Shown here in pieces: positions 1 through 6,905 of a stretch of DNA of 13,154 nt. The DNA lies in contig JACQEH010000162.1 in NCBI GenBank assembly GCA_016200675.1, forward strand, positions 1 to 13,154. The letters are read 5' to 3'. The stretch's first letter is position 1, and each line of letters opens with the position of its first letter. The stretch comes from Chloroflexota bacterium (lineage in GTDB: Bacteria > Chloroflexota > Limnocylindria > Limnocylindrales > CSP1-4). The notes below the pieces were generated by a model, which had not been told where the DNA came from, ran no database searches, and was given only the letters and a program-made list of their open reading frames with translations. Made by a program: the position numbers and the translations under genes.

Positions 1-6
1 GCAGGG

Positions 7-63
7 GCGACCCCGCCGCTTCGCGACCCCGCCGCTTCGCGACCCCGCCGCTTCGCGACCCCG
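7..63. repeat. 16-bp tandem direct repeat, 3 full copies plus a 9-bp partial
   Basis: The unit GCGACCCCGCCGCTTC occurs perfectly at 7-22, 23-38 and 39-54, followed by a partial copy (GCGACCCCG) at 55-63. The array may start before the left edge, because the bases in front of it (1-6) are all that is visible upstream. It ends 5 bp before the TATCAT box at 69-74, so it covers the place where a -35 element or activator site would lie for the gene at 85. Perfect identity between copies points to recent slippage or to selection for repeated binding sites. A protein-coding role is possible only if an upstream reading frame crosses it, which cannot be seen here. Confidence 0.9.
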
Positions 64-68
64 ATCGG

Positions 69-74
69 TATCAT
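69..74 (+). promoter_or_regulatory. Putative -10 box (TATCAT) for the gene at 85
   Basis: TATCAT matches 5 of 6 bases of the TATAAT consensus and is a rare AT-rich word in this GC-rich DNA. It lies 10 nt before the GTG start at 85, so a transcript starting 6-8 nt past the box would have almost no leader. There is no Shine-Dalgarno sequence before the GTG, which fits leaderless translation. No TTGACA-like -35 is visible; tandem-repeat DNA occupies that position. The 11-nt string TCGGTATCATC here is identical to 10824-10834 before the phosphoglycosyl transferase gene. Confidence 0.45.
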
Positions 75-84
75 CGGCCCCGTC

Positions 85-1494
85 GTGCAAGAGCTGCTGG
101 ATCCGCCGCCCGCTCCCGGCGCAGCGGACCTCGGCCGTGACCGATACGCGACCGCCGGCCTGGCAATCGTCGGGGTCGTCACGCTGACCCTCGCCTTCGA
201 GTTCACGAAGCGATGGTTCCCGATCCAGGAGATCGAGGTCAGCCGGCTCGCGATGGTCGCGGCGATGGCCTGGTTCGCCTGGCTGGTCGTCGGTCGCCGA
301 GAGCGCCCACCACTCCCGGCCACCGCCCTGTTCGTTGCCGTCGGGCTGGTCCTGGGGCTGGAATTCGTAAGCTTCGCCGCGACGCGCTGGCCGAACGCCC
401 CGAAGGAGATTGCCGCGGCCTCCGCGTACGCAGCGTTCTCGGTCGTCGTGGCCACGGCAGTCCGGACCAGGCGTGACCTCGCAATCCTGGCTGCCTGCCT
501 CCTCGTCAGCGGAGCGCTCGTCGGCGCCCTCGGTGTCGCCGAGCAGGTCTTCAACTTCTACCTGTGGAAGGACCGGCCGCTGGAGGTGTTCGGTCGCCGG
601 AACTCCACATTCGCAGACCCGAACATCACGGGCCGCTTCTATCTCCTCTGCATGACGGCCGGACTGGGCGTGCTTGCCGCGAGCCCGGGGAAATCGCGAG
701 CGCTCCGAGCTGCCGTCATGGTCGCCCTCGCCCTCGTTTCGGCCGGCCTCGTCGTCACCGGCTCGAGGACGGGATGGATCCTGCTCGTGGTCCTGCTGCT
801 TGCCTGGCTCCCGCTCCTGCTCTCCCGCTCGTCACGGGATCTCCGGATGGGGGTGGCGATCATCGTCGCGGTCTTCGCGGTGACGTACGCGGTCAACCCG
901 GCGGCCGGCGCTCGCTGGGACGACGTGCCCGCCACTGGTGACCTCCAGCCGGTCCGACCCGGGCCCCTGGCAGAGCGGACGACCACGTTCATCGACCCCA
1001 TCCTCGAAAAGGTGCCCGTCGACCTCGTGCGCCAGTACCTGATCCGGGCCGGAGTCGCGATGTTCGAAGACGCACCGCTGACGGGGGTCGGCGTCGGTGG
1101 CTTCCAGCCGGAGATCCTTGGCCCGTATCGAGGCTTCATCCCGACCGACCGTCTCTCGAAGCCGACGTCGCTGGAGCACACCGAGCTCGTCCGCGTGGCC
1201 GCCGAGACCGGGGTTGTCGGCATCGTCGTCTTCGTCGGTCTGTTCCTTGCTGCCTGGCGGACGCTCTGGCGCGCTGCGCCCAGCCAGGATCGATCGATCC
1301 GGATCGCTGCCTATACGCTCGCACTCCTGCTGCTCATGCTCGGACTCTCGAGCCAGCTCGAGGCGAGGTTCTACACGGAGCCGTACCTCTGGCTGCTCCT
1401 CGGCTGCATTGCGGCGTTCGCCCGGATGGACCACGCGAACGGCGTCGTCGCCGCCGCTCCGCCGCGCTCGCCAACGGCCTGGCGCCCGGCGTAG
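85..1494 (+). CDS. Wzy/O-antigen-ligase-like polytopic membrane protein (WaaL/Wzy_C superfamily)
   Basis: This 469-aa protein is predicted to sit in the cytoplasmic membrane with about 12 hydrophobic segments (for example about 23-40, 54-70, 78-98, 131-151, 207-226, 230-247, 371-391, 405-424, 432-448). A large hydrophilic, presumably external loop spans about 273-370. It has the usual landmarks of the O-antigen polymerase/ligase superfamily: FADPN at 176-180, GSRTGW at 226-231 with the conserved Arg228, a PLTGVGVGGF stretch at 331-340, and His365 before AAETGVVG at 372-379. Such proteins join undecaprenyl-linked repeat units or transfer the finished glycan to an acceptor; the sequence does not say which. 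The GTG at 85 is the first start in frame, has no Shine-Dalgarno sequence and follows a TATCAT box. The gene stands alone, convergent with the seven-gene operon, whose second gene (8075-9691) belongs to the same superfamily. Family assignment is firm; the exact reaction is not. Confidence 0.85.
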   Translation: MQELLDPPPAPGAADLGRDRYATAGLAIVGVVTLTLAFEFTKRWFPIQEIEVSRLAMVAAMAWFAWLVVGRRERPPLPATALFVAVGLVLGLEFVSFAATRWPNAPKEIAAASAYAAFSVVVATAVRTRRDLAILAACLLVSGALVGALGVAEQVFNFYLWKDRPLEVFGRRNSTFADPNITGRFYLLCMTAGLGVLAASPGKSRALRAAVMVALALVSAGLVVTGSRTGWILLVVLLLAWLPLLLSRSSRDLRMGVAIIVAVFAVTYAVNPAAGARWDDVPATGDLQPVRPGPLAERTTTFIDPILEKVPVDLVRQYLIRAGVAMFEDAPLTGVGVGGFQPEILGPYRGFIPTDRLSKPTSLEHTELVRVAAETGVVGIVVFVGLFLAAWRTLWRAAPSQDRSIRIAAYTLALLLLMLGLSSQLEARFYTEPYLWLLLGCIAAFARMDHANGVVAAAPPRSPTAWRPA

Positions 1495-1520
1495 GTTGAG
1501 CCGCTCGGAGCTGGATCTGG

Positions 1521-1570
1521 CCCGACGGCGTCCCGATGCCGGACGCCCGACGGAATCCCGATGCCGGACG
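1521..1570. repeat. 25-bp tandem repeat (two copies) in the convergent junction
   Basis: Two adjacent 25-bp units, 1521-1545 and 1546-1570, differ only at positions 9-10 of the unit (CG versus AA). The shared core TCCCGATGCCGGACGCCC is identical at 1531-1548 and 1556-1573. The array fills most of the 105-bp gap between the stop of the gene at 85-1494 and the stop of the reverse gene ending at 1600. It does not share its unit with the 16-bp array at 7-63, but both arrays flank the same gene. Confidence 0.85.
1527..1547. terminator. Possible hairpin between convergent genes
   Basis: GGCGTCC (1527-1533) and GGACGCC (1541-1547) form a perfect 7-bp G/C-rich stem with a 7-nt loop, 33 nt after the stop at 1494. 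No T-tract follows, so this is not a canonical intrinsic terminator. It lies in the first copy of the 25-bp repeat. The second copy carries GGAATCC in place of the left arm and cannot form the same stem. Confidence 0.35.
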
Positions 1571-1580
1571 CCCATCGCCC

Positions 1581-1620
1581 GTTCCCGGGAACCCCAGCCT
1601 CATCCTTCCCGGGTGGGAAG
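1581..1620. terminator. Palindrome and hairpin at the 3' end of the reverse operon
   Basis: A perfect 12-bp palindrome, GTTCCCGGGAAC, lies at 1581-1592. CTTCCC (1605-1610) and GGGAAG (1615-1620) form a 6-bp stem with a 4-nt loop that overlaps the last codons of the reverse flippase gene ending at 1600. The octamer TTCCCGGG occurs in both (1582-1589 and 1606-1613). The structures could end or protect transcripts arriving from either side. Neither has a run of T, so Rho-independent termination is uncertain. Confidence 0.35.
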
Positions 1621-3054
1621 CGGCGCCGGGATGGCATCGCGCGGGGCCGCCACCACTGACCTGGCGACCTGCAGCACGGCCGGGACGCTGACTGCGAGGG
1701 CCACGGCCGCGGCAGCGAGGGGAAGCGGCCCCAGCGTCGGGTGCAGGATCGCCGCCACGGCCGTTGCGGCGCTGACGACGAGTGCGATCACTCCCGAGGG
1801 CCGCTGACCGGTGATCACGTCGCGGAGGCCAAGCCCGTTGAAGGCGAGGTATGCGGCGTAGCTGATGACGGTTGCCAGCGCGGCCCCGCCGGCTCCCAGC
1901 GCGGGGTCGAGGGCCAGGTTCAAGCCGACGTTGATGATCGCGGCCGAGACGACGTGCGCGGCGACCCGTGGTTGGCGGACCTGCGCCGAGTAGAGGATCA
2001 CGAGGACGTTGGCCACGACAAAGGCCGCGAGACCGGCCGAGAGCGGTCCGACAAGCTGCCGGTCGATGGGCAGGATTCCGCCGACGGGTGCGATCAGGAC
2101 GACCACGACCACCAGCCATGCCGACAGCCACGCGATGAGGGAGAAGCCCGCTGACGTGAGCTCGATCGCGCGGCGATGGTCCCCGAGGTCCCAGGCTCGA
2201 AACAGGCGCTGGCGGACCGTGGTGACGACCACGGACGGGGCCAGGCGGAAGGCCAGGTCGACGATCGAGTAGGTCGCGGCATACACGCCGAGCTCGGCAA
2301 GCGGTCGGACCGCGGACAGAATGAACCGGTCGCCGACCGCGAGGATGAACATGCCGATGGCGAAGAACCCCGAGGCGAGCCCGTAGGTGAGCTTCTCGTT
2401 GCCCCCCGAGCCAGCGACGTGTGGCGGACCGTCCGCTGCGCCACCGTGGTATCTCGCCGGATCTGTGCTCGCGTCCACGTTTCGCCGTCGGGCGCGAGCG
2501 ATGCCGCCGAGCATCCCGATCGCGAAACCACCTGCGAGACCGAGCGCGGCCACGGAGGCATCGTGGGTCAATGCAGCCAGGGTGACGCTCAGGATGACGC
2601 CGGCGATGCTCCGGATCGAGGCGACCAGGCTGACATCCCCGAAGGCGAGAAGCGACTGAAGCCGTGCGGCGAGGATCAGGTACCCGCCCACGCCGAGCGT
2701 CAATGCGACGGTGACAGCGACCACCAGCAGGTTGGCGCCCGGGATGAAGACCAGCGCCAGGGCCCCGCCTCCGATGGCCGAGGTCGCCCCGGCGGCGGCG
2801 TACGTCACGGCTCCGATTCGATGCCCACGCCGGTGCCCGAAGCGGAGGATCAGCGACTCGAGCCAGCTCGTCGTGAGCTGCGGCACGCCGTTGGCGATGC
2901 CGAAGATGAGGGCCCACAGGCCGTAGCCGCTCGGCCCGAGGAGAGAGAACAGGACGGGGACCGCGACCAGCGAGGCCAGGCCGGGGATCAGGTAGCTCGG
3001 CGTCAGGGCGACGATGTCGCGGGCGAGCAGGCCCAGGCCGCTGCGGCCGATCAT
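1600..3054 (-). CDS. Polysaccharide flippase-like membrane protein 2 (Wzx/MATE-like)
   Basis: This 484-aa, highly hydrophobic protein looks like a member of the oligosaccharide flippase (Wzx, MOP exporter) family, which moves undecaprenyl-linked repeat units from the inner to the outer face of the cytoplasmic membrane. The N-terminus shows the usual pattern of a first helix (about 15-37) followed by LLGPSGYGLW at 38-47. Many further hydrophobic segments follow, and a hydrophilic, presumably cytoplasmic loop at about 187-221 separates two halves. The ATG at 3054 overlaps the TGA of the glycosyltransferase gene before it (ATGA, 3051-3054) and has no clear Shine-Dalgarno sequence, which suggests coupled translation. 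It is the last gene of the operon and the second flippase in it. The remaining doubt is whether it carries a different lipid-linked substrate from the flippase at 4430-5773. Confidence 0.8.
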   Translation of the reverse strand: MIGRSGLGLLARDIVALTPSYLIPGLASLVAVPVLFSLLGPSGYGLWALIFGIANGVPQLTTSWLESLILRFGHRRGHRIGAVTYAAAGATSAIGGGALALVFIPGANLLVVAVTVALTLGVGGYLILAARLQSLLAFGDVSLVASIRSIAGVILSVTLAALTHDASVAALGLAGGFAIGMLGGIARARRRNVDASTDPARYHGGAADGPPHVAGSGGNEKLTYGLASGFFAIGMFILAVGDRFILSAVRPLAELGVYAATYSIVDLAFRLAPSVVVTTVRQRLFRAWDLGDHRRAIELTSAGFSLIAWLSAWLVVVVVLIAPVGGILPIDRQLVGPLSAGLAAFVVANVLVILYSAQVRQPRVAAHVVSAAIINVGLNLALDPALGAGGAALATVISYAAYLAFNGLGLRDVITGQRPSGVIALVVSAATAVAAILHPTLGPLPLAAAAVALAVSVPAVLQVARSVVAAPRDAIPAPLPTREG

Positions 3055-4433
3055 CGGTTGGCCTGCGCCGAATGGCCCCCGACAGCCTCGGCCACGGCGG
3101 CGGCGAGGACCTCCGCCAGCCGACGAGCCTGCGCCGCCCGGTCGTAGCGACCCTCGGGATCGGCCCGCCGTGCCGGCCTCGGCGTCTCGACGATCCGCTC
3201 GAGGCCCGTGGCGATTGCCTCCGGCTCCGGGTCGGCCACGACGCCCCAGTCCAGCTCCTCCAGGACCGCACGTGCATCGCCGCGGGGCACGACCGCGAGG
3301 ATCGGCAGGTCGAAGGCGAGGTACTCGACGGTCTTGGCGCCGACCACGGCGTCCTTGCCGGGATCGTCGGCGATGAGCTGCAGGAGGGCATCCGCGGAGC
3401 GCATCCGGGCGACCGCCTCGCGGCGAGGCAGGAAGCCGGTCCACGAGACGATCCCGCCGAGGCGGTCGGTCCCCGCGTACCTCGCGGCGATCTGCTGGTT
3501 GGCGACGTTCACCCGACCGACGAACTCCACGCGGAGGCGCGTTCGCAGCTCCGGACGTCGCGTCAGGAGGAGCTCCAGACCGTCGAGGAAGAGGGTCAGC
3601 TCGCGATCCCCGTAGATGCTGCCGGCATACACGATGGCGAAGCGGCCCGGCTCCCTCGGCGTCGGCTCGATGCCGTTCAGGTCGGCGCGGTCGTAGCCGT
3701 TCGGGATGCACAGGATCTTCGCGGCCTGCCCCGGGTAGCGAATCTGGAGGGCCCGCTGGATCGACGGTGAGACGACGATGACGCGATCGGCTCGTTCCAC
3801 GATCTGCCGCTCCAGCCAGGCCTGGAGCCGCCGCCGCGGCCACGAGATCGGCCCGGCGAACGCGTTGCCAACCCACGGGTCCCGGAAGTCGGCGATCCAC
3901 GGCCGGCCCGTCAGGCCCTTGAGAGAGCGCCCGATGAGGTGGCCCGTGACGGGTGGCGAACTCGAGTAGATCGCGTCGACGGGCTGCGCGCGGTGGGCGC
4001 GAAGCCCGGCGCGAACCGCGAACGGCCACCACAGCGCCTGGTCGTCGGGGAACAGCAGGATGCGCACGAGACGAGTCCACCAGCGGCCCGCGGTGCGGAG
4101 CGCCGCCCGGGAGCGCCCGCGTCGTCCGCGACGTAGCGGGCTCCTCGGCGGCGTCCCGTCCGTCCGGTCCGCGGGCGCGAATCGCCCGGCGAGAGAACCG
4201 GCAAGACCGGCCGGCTCCGGACAGGTGGTTCGCACGACCTCGGTGTCGCCGGGGATCTCGTCGAGGAGCCCCGGGTCCCGGATCGGGTAGGCGGGCCTCC
4301 CCGGCGTCACCACGACCGATCGCCAGCCGCTCGCGCCGAGGTGCCTGACGAACTTGAGGGTGCGCTGAACCCCGACGCCGCCGAGTGGCGGAAAGAAGTA
4401 GGCGATGACCAGCAGCCGGCGGGGCGTCGTCAT
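3051..4433 (-). CDS. Glycosyltransferase, family 4 / GT-B fold, with DFRDPW motif
   Basis: This 460-aa protein is a probable cytoplasmic retaining glycosyltransferase that adds a sugar from a nucleotide-sugar donor to the lipid-linked repeat unit. The N-terminal acceptor domain starts with a Rossmann strand and the FFPPLGGVGVQR pattern at 13-24. DFRDPW at 182-187 and IPNGYD at 243-248 are typical of this exopolysaccharide GT4 subgroup. The C-terminal donor domain has VYAGSIYGDRE at 268-278 and GAKTVEYLA at 365-373, where Lys367 and Glu370 sit at the usual donor-binding site. Residues about 97-124 are arginine-rich and may contact the membrane or a partner. The ATG at 4433 overlaps the TGA of the flippase before it, and the stop overlaps the next flippase start, so the gene sits between two flippases. 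Donor and acceptor sugars cannot be told from sequence. Confidence 0.87.
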   Translation of the reverse strand: MTTPRRLLVIAYFFPPLGGVGVQRTLKFVRHLGASGWRSVVVTPGRPAYPIRDPGLLDEIPGDTEVVRTTCPEPAGLAGSLAGRFAPADRTDGTPPRSPLRRGRRGRSRAALRTAGRWWTRLVRILLFPDDQALWWPFAVRAGLRAHRAQPVDAIYSSSPPVTGHLIGRSLKGLTGRPWIADFRDPWVGNAFAGPISWPRRRLQAWLERQIVERADRVIVVSPSIQRALQIRYPGQAAKILCIPNGYDRADLNGIEPTPREPGRFAIVYAGSIYGDRELTLFLDGLELLLTRRPELRTRLRVEFVGRVNVANQQIAARYAGTDRLGGIVSWTGFLPRREAVARMRSADALLQLIADDPGKDAVVGAKTVEYLAFDLPILAVVPRGDARAVLEELDWGVVADPEPEAIATGLERIVETPRPARRADPEGRYDRAAQARRLAEVLAAAVAEAVGGHSAQANR

Positions 4434-5773
4434 GGGGCGTGGGGCCGTAGCCGAGCCAGCCCGAGCATCGCGATGGCGCCCAACCCGTCCCGCAGGCGAC
4501 GCACCTCTTCCCGTCCCGGGAGGATCAGCGAGCGTGCCGGCTGCCCGGACAGGCGGCTGGCCACGGCAACCATGATCACGGCTTCACTCGTATAGGAAAG
4601 GAGCGAGGCGGCCGCCGCCCCGACGATGCCAAGGATCGGGATCAGCAGCACATTCGCCGCGATGTTGACCACGAGCGCGGCAATCGCCGCGGCCGAGACC
4701 GGGCCGGGCCGGCGCCGGCCGGAGACGTAGCTGGTGAGGATCTTCGAGAGGCTCAGGGACATGACGCCGGGCAGGAGGACGAGCATCGCCGGCAGCGCCT
4801 CGCCGAAGTTCGGAAGGACGAGCCGGAAGAGGAGCCACGCGGCGGGGATGAGGACGATGGCCGCGCACAAGGTCAGCAGGAGCGTGAACCGCGCGACCTG
4901 GCCGACCTGGCGCCCGCTCGTCTCCTCGGAGGAGCCTGCGACATGCGGAAAGAAGATCGTCGAGACCGAATCCGGGATGTAGAAGAGCAGCTCGGCCAGC
5001 GTCACCGCATACGTGTACAGGCCGACCGCTCGCCCAGGGGCTGCGAGCAGGGCCTGAAGGAGGTAGACGTCGGCGCGATAGCTGAAATAGCTGGTCACGC
5101 TCGCCGGATATAGCTTGAGCCCGTAGCCGACGAGGGCGCCGAGGGCCACGGGCTCGCTCCCGGGGTCCGCGCGGCCGACGCGCCGCACCTCGATCAGCAC
5201 CGCGATCGCCCCGACGACGCCCACGATCACGCTCGTCGCGATCGCCCCGGGGACGCCGAGGCGCAGGATCCCCACGAGCACGACGACGCCGAGGAGGCTG
5301 CCCGCGGATTGACCGATGAGGATCACGTTGTAGGGGCGGATGGCCTGCCGCCCGTACAGGATCGATCCGCCGAATGCCGCCAGGGCGCTGATCGGCAGGG
5401 TCAGCAGGACGAGGCGGACGAGGCCGGCGGGTGCCGCCTTGAGGACCGTTGCCTCGAGGGCGGGCAGCAGGAGCAGCGTCGTCGACACGACGACAACGGA
5501 GTAGAGCACCGTCAGGAGCACGGACCAGCGGACGAGGTCCGAGATCACCGATCCGCGGCCGGCGAAGTAGTTGATCGCCGACGGGAGCCCCATCTGGCCG
5601 AGTGCGAACAGGGTCCCGGGCACGAGCAGGACGGCGACGTAGGCGCCTCGGCCCTCGGGTCCCAGCAGCTTGGCGATGATGAGGGACGACCCGAAGCCCA
5701 GGGCGAACTGGGTGACGCGCGTGGCGAAGACGCCGATGACGCGTCGCACAAACGGCAGGCGCAGCGCGGTCAT
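4430..5773 (-). CDS. Polysaccharide flippase-like membrane protein 1 (Wzx/MATE-like)
   Basis: This 447-aa membrane protein has about 12 hydrophobic segments and the hallmark N-terminus of the oligosaccharide flippase family: a basic lead and helix 1 (about 10-35), then LLGPEGRGAY at 36-45 and GLPSAINYFAGR at 62-73. It is predicted to flip an undecaprenyl-linked glycan across the cytoplasmic membrane. Its ATG (5773) overlaps the TGA of the glycosyltransferase before it and its TGA overlaps the ATG of the next glycosyltransferase, both as ATGA. No Shine-Dalgarno sequence is evident at its start, so translation is probably coupled. It is clearly not a recent duplicate of the flippase at 1600-3054: the two resemble each other only in family motifs and hydrophobic pattern. 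Family assignment is strong; substrate is unknown. Confidence 0.85.
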   Translation of the reverse strand: MTALRLPFVRRVIGVFATRVTQFALGFGSSLIIAKLLGPEGRGAYVAVLLVPGTLFALGQMGLPSAINYFAGRGSVISDLVRWSVLLTVLYSVVVVSTTLLLLPALEATVLKAAPAGLVRLVLLTLPISALAAFGGSILYGRQAIRPYNVILIGQSAGSLLGVVVLVGILRLGVPGAIATSVIVGVVGAIAVLIEVRRVGRADPGSEPVALGALVGYGLKLYPASVTSYFSYRADVYLLQALLAAPGRAVGLYTYAVTLAELLFYIPDSVSTIFFPHVAGSSEETSGRQVGQVARFTLLLTLCAAIVLIPAAWLLFRLVLPNFGEALPAMLVLLPGVMSLSLSKILTSYVSGRRRPGPVSAAAIAALVVNIAANVLLIPILGIVGAAAASLLSYTSEAVIMVAVASRLSGQPARSLILPGREEVRRLRDGLGAIAMLGLARLRPHAP

Positions 5774-6903
5774 CCGCGAGCCGTCAGGCGTCGGTACTCG
5801 TCCTCGACTCGAAGCAGGTTCAGGCGGGTGCTGCCACGTTCGATGGCCGCCGCGCGGAAGCGGGCGGCCAGTGCCGCTCGATCGGCGGCGGAGGCGTCCA
5901 GGCGGGCAAGGATGGTTCGGGCGGTCGCGGCCGGGTCCCCGACCGGCACGAGCGCCTCGGGATCCAGGCCGGCCAGTCCCTCTCTCGCGCTGGGCAGGTC
6001 GCTCATCACGATCGGGACGCCAGAGGCCATCGCCTCGAACGCGGTCACCGGCCAGGCGTCGCTCTCGGGCACCGAGACCACCACGCCGGCAAGCCGGTAG
6101 TAGTCGGGCATCTCCCCATGCGGGATGGCCGGGACGAACCGGAGGCGGTCCCGTACCCCGAGTGCCGCGGCCTGCGCCTCCAGGCGCGCCCGTTCATCAG
6201 GATCCTGTCCGCCCTCGCCGAACACCGCGATCACGTCGCCCGGCAGTTCGGCCAGCGCCGCGACCACGACATCCTGGCGATAGAGCGGGCGCATCTCGCG
6301 CGGGGCAAGGACCACCCGACGGCCGGTCGCGTCGAGGCGCCGCCGCAGCGCGTCCGGGTCGGGCCCCGGCCGGAAGCGCTCGGGATCCACGCCGAACTGG
6401 ATCAAGTGCACGCGCTCGGGGCGCGCCCCGAGCTCGATCGCGGCATCCGCGAGGGCCCGCGAATCGGCCGTCACGAGGGCCGCAGCCGCGAGGGCGCGGC
6501 TTGATGGCCGGCGCGTCCACCAGCCGGCGCCCGCGACGCCGAAGACGTCGGAGCCCCAGACGGTGATGGCGAACGGCCGGAAACCAGAGAGGTTGGCCAT
6601 CCAGCCGTAGCGGCGCAGGAAGTGGGCATGGAGGACATCGGGGCGCGCCTCGTGGAGGGCACGGCCCAGCGACCGGCGAGTCCTCAGCGAGGCCAAGCCG
6701 CGGATCGGCAGCGGTCGGGAGATCGTGAACACGCCGACACGGATCCGCTCGTCGAGGCCCGGCTCGATCGGCTGGTCGTCGGGCACGAGCAGGTGGACCC
6801 GGTGGCCCCGCTCGGCGAAGAACGTGATCCAGCGGCGCGTGTGGACGCTGTTCGGGTCGCCCAGGTAGGCGAGGGACAGGGGTCGCTCGAGTGGCGCGTC
6901 CAG
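5770..6903 (-). CDS. Glycosyltransferase family 4, tandem paralogue B, apparent CTG start
   Basis: This GT-B glycosyltransferase (377 aa if started at CTG 6903) is presumably cytoplasmic and extends the lipid-linked glycan. Landmarks are LAYLGDPNSVHTRRW at 11-25, HAHF at 92-95, TVWGSDV at 114-120, the FGVDPERFRPG segment at 170-180, and a C-terminal donor site with PESDAWPVTAFEAMASG at 279-295. There the first acidic residue of the usual E-x7-E motif is Asp282 (D-x7-E, Glu290). It aligns along its whole length with the preceding gene (6906-8078), so the pair is a tandem duplication. No ATG, GTG or TTG lies near the conserved N-terminus. The nearest upstream is GTG 7032 (43 extra low-complexity residues) and the nearest seen downstream is GTG 6732, which would remove 57 residues including GDPNS. 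A CTG at 6903 lies 6 nt after AGGAG and is the best start. The stop overlaps the next gene by ATGA. Confidence 0.85.
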   Translation of the reverse strand: MDAPLERPLSLAYLGDPNSVHTRRWITFFAERGHRVHLLVPDDQPIEPGLDERIRVGVFTISRPLPIRGLASLRTRRSLGRALHEARPDVLHAHFLRRYGWMANLSGFRPFAITVWGSDVFGVAGAGWWTRRPSSRALAAAALVTADSRALADAAIELGARPERVHLIQFGVDPERFRPGPDPDALRRRLDATGRRVVLAPREMRPLYRQDVVVAALAELPGDVIAVFGEGGQDPDERARLEAQAAALGVRDRLRFVPAIPHGEMPDYYRLAGVVVSVPESDAWPVTAFEAMASGVPIVMSDLPSAREGLAGLDPEALVPVGDPAATARTILARLDASAADRAALAARFRAAAIERGSTRLNLLRVEDEYRRLTARG

Positions 6904-6905
6904 TG

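Noticed and set aside
7..63. A CRISPR array at the left edge
   Set aside because: The 16-bp units are directly adjacent with no spacers and no cas gene is present; it is a simple tandem repeat.
1334..3391. Other long minus-strand and plus-strand frames across the operon (for example 1334-3391, 2176-3147, 8123-9112)
   Set aside because: They are low-complexity Arg/Pro/Gly or Asp/Glu-rich shadows of well-supported genes in other frames and have no recognisable domain.
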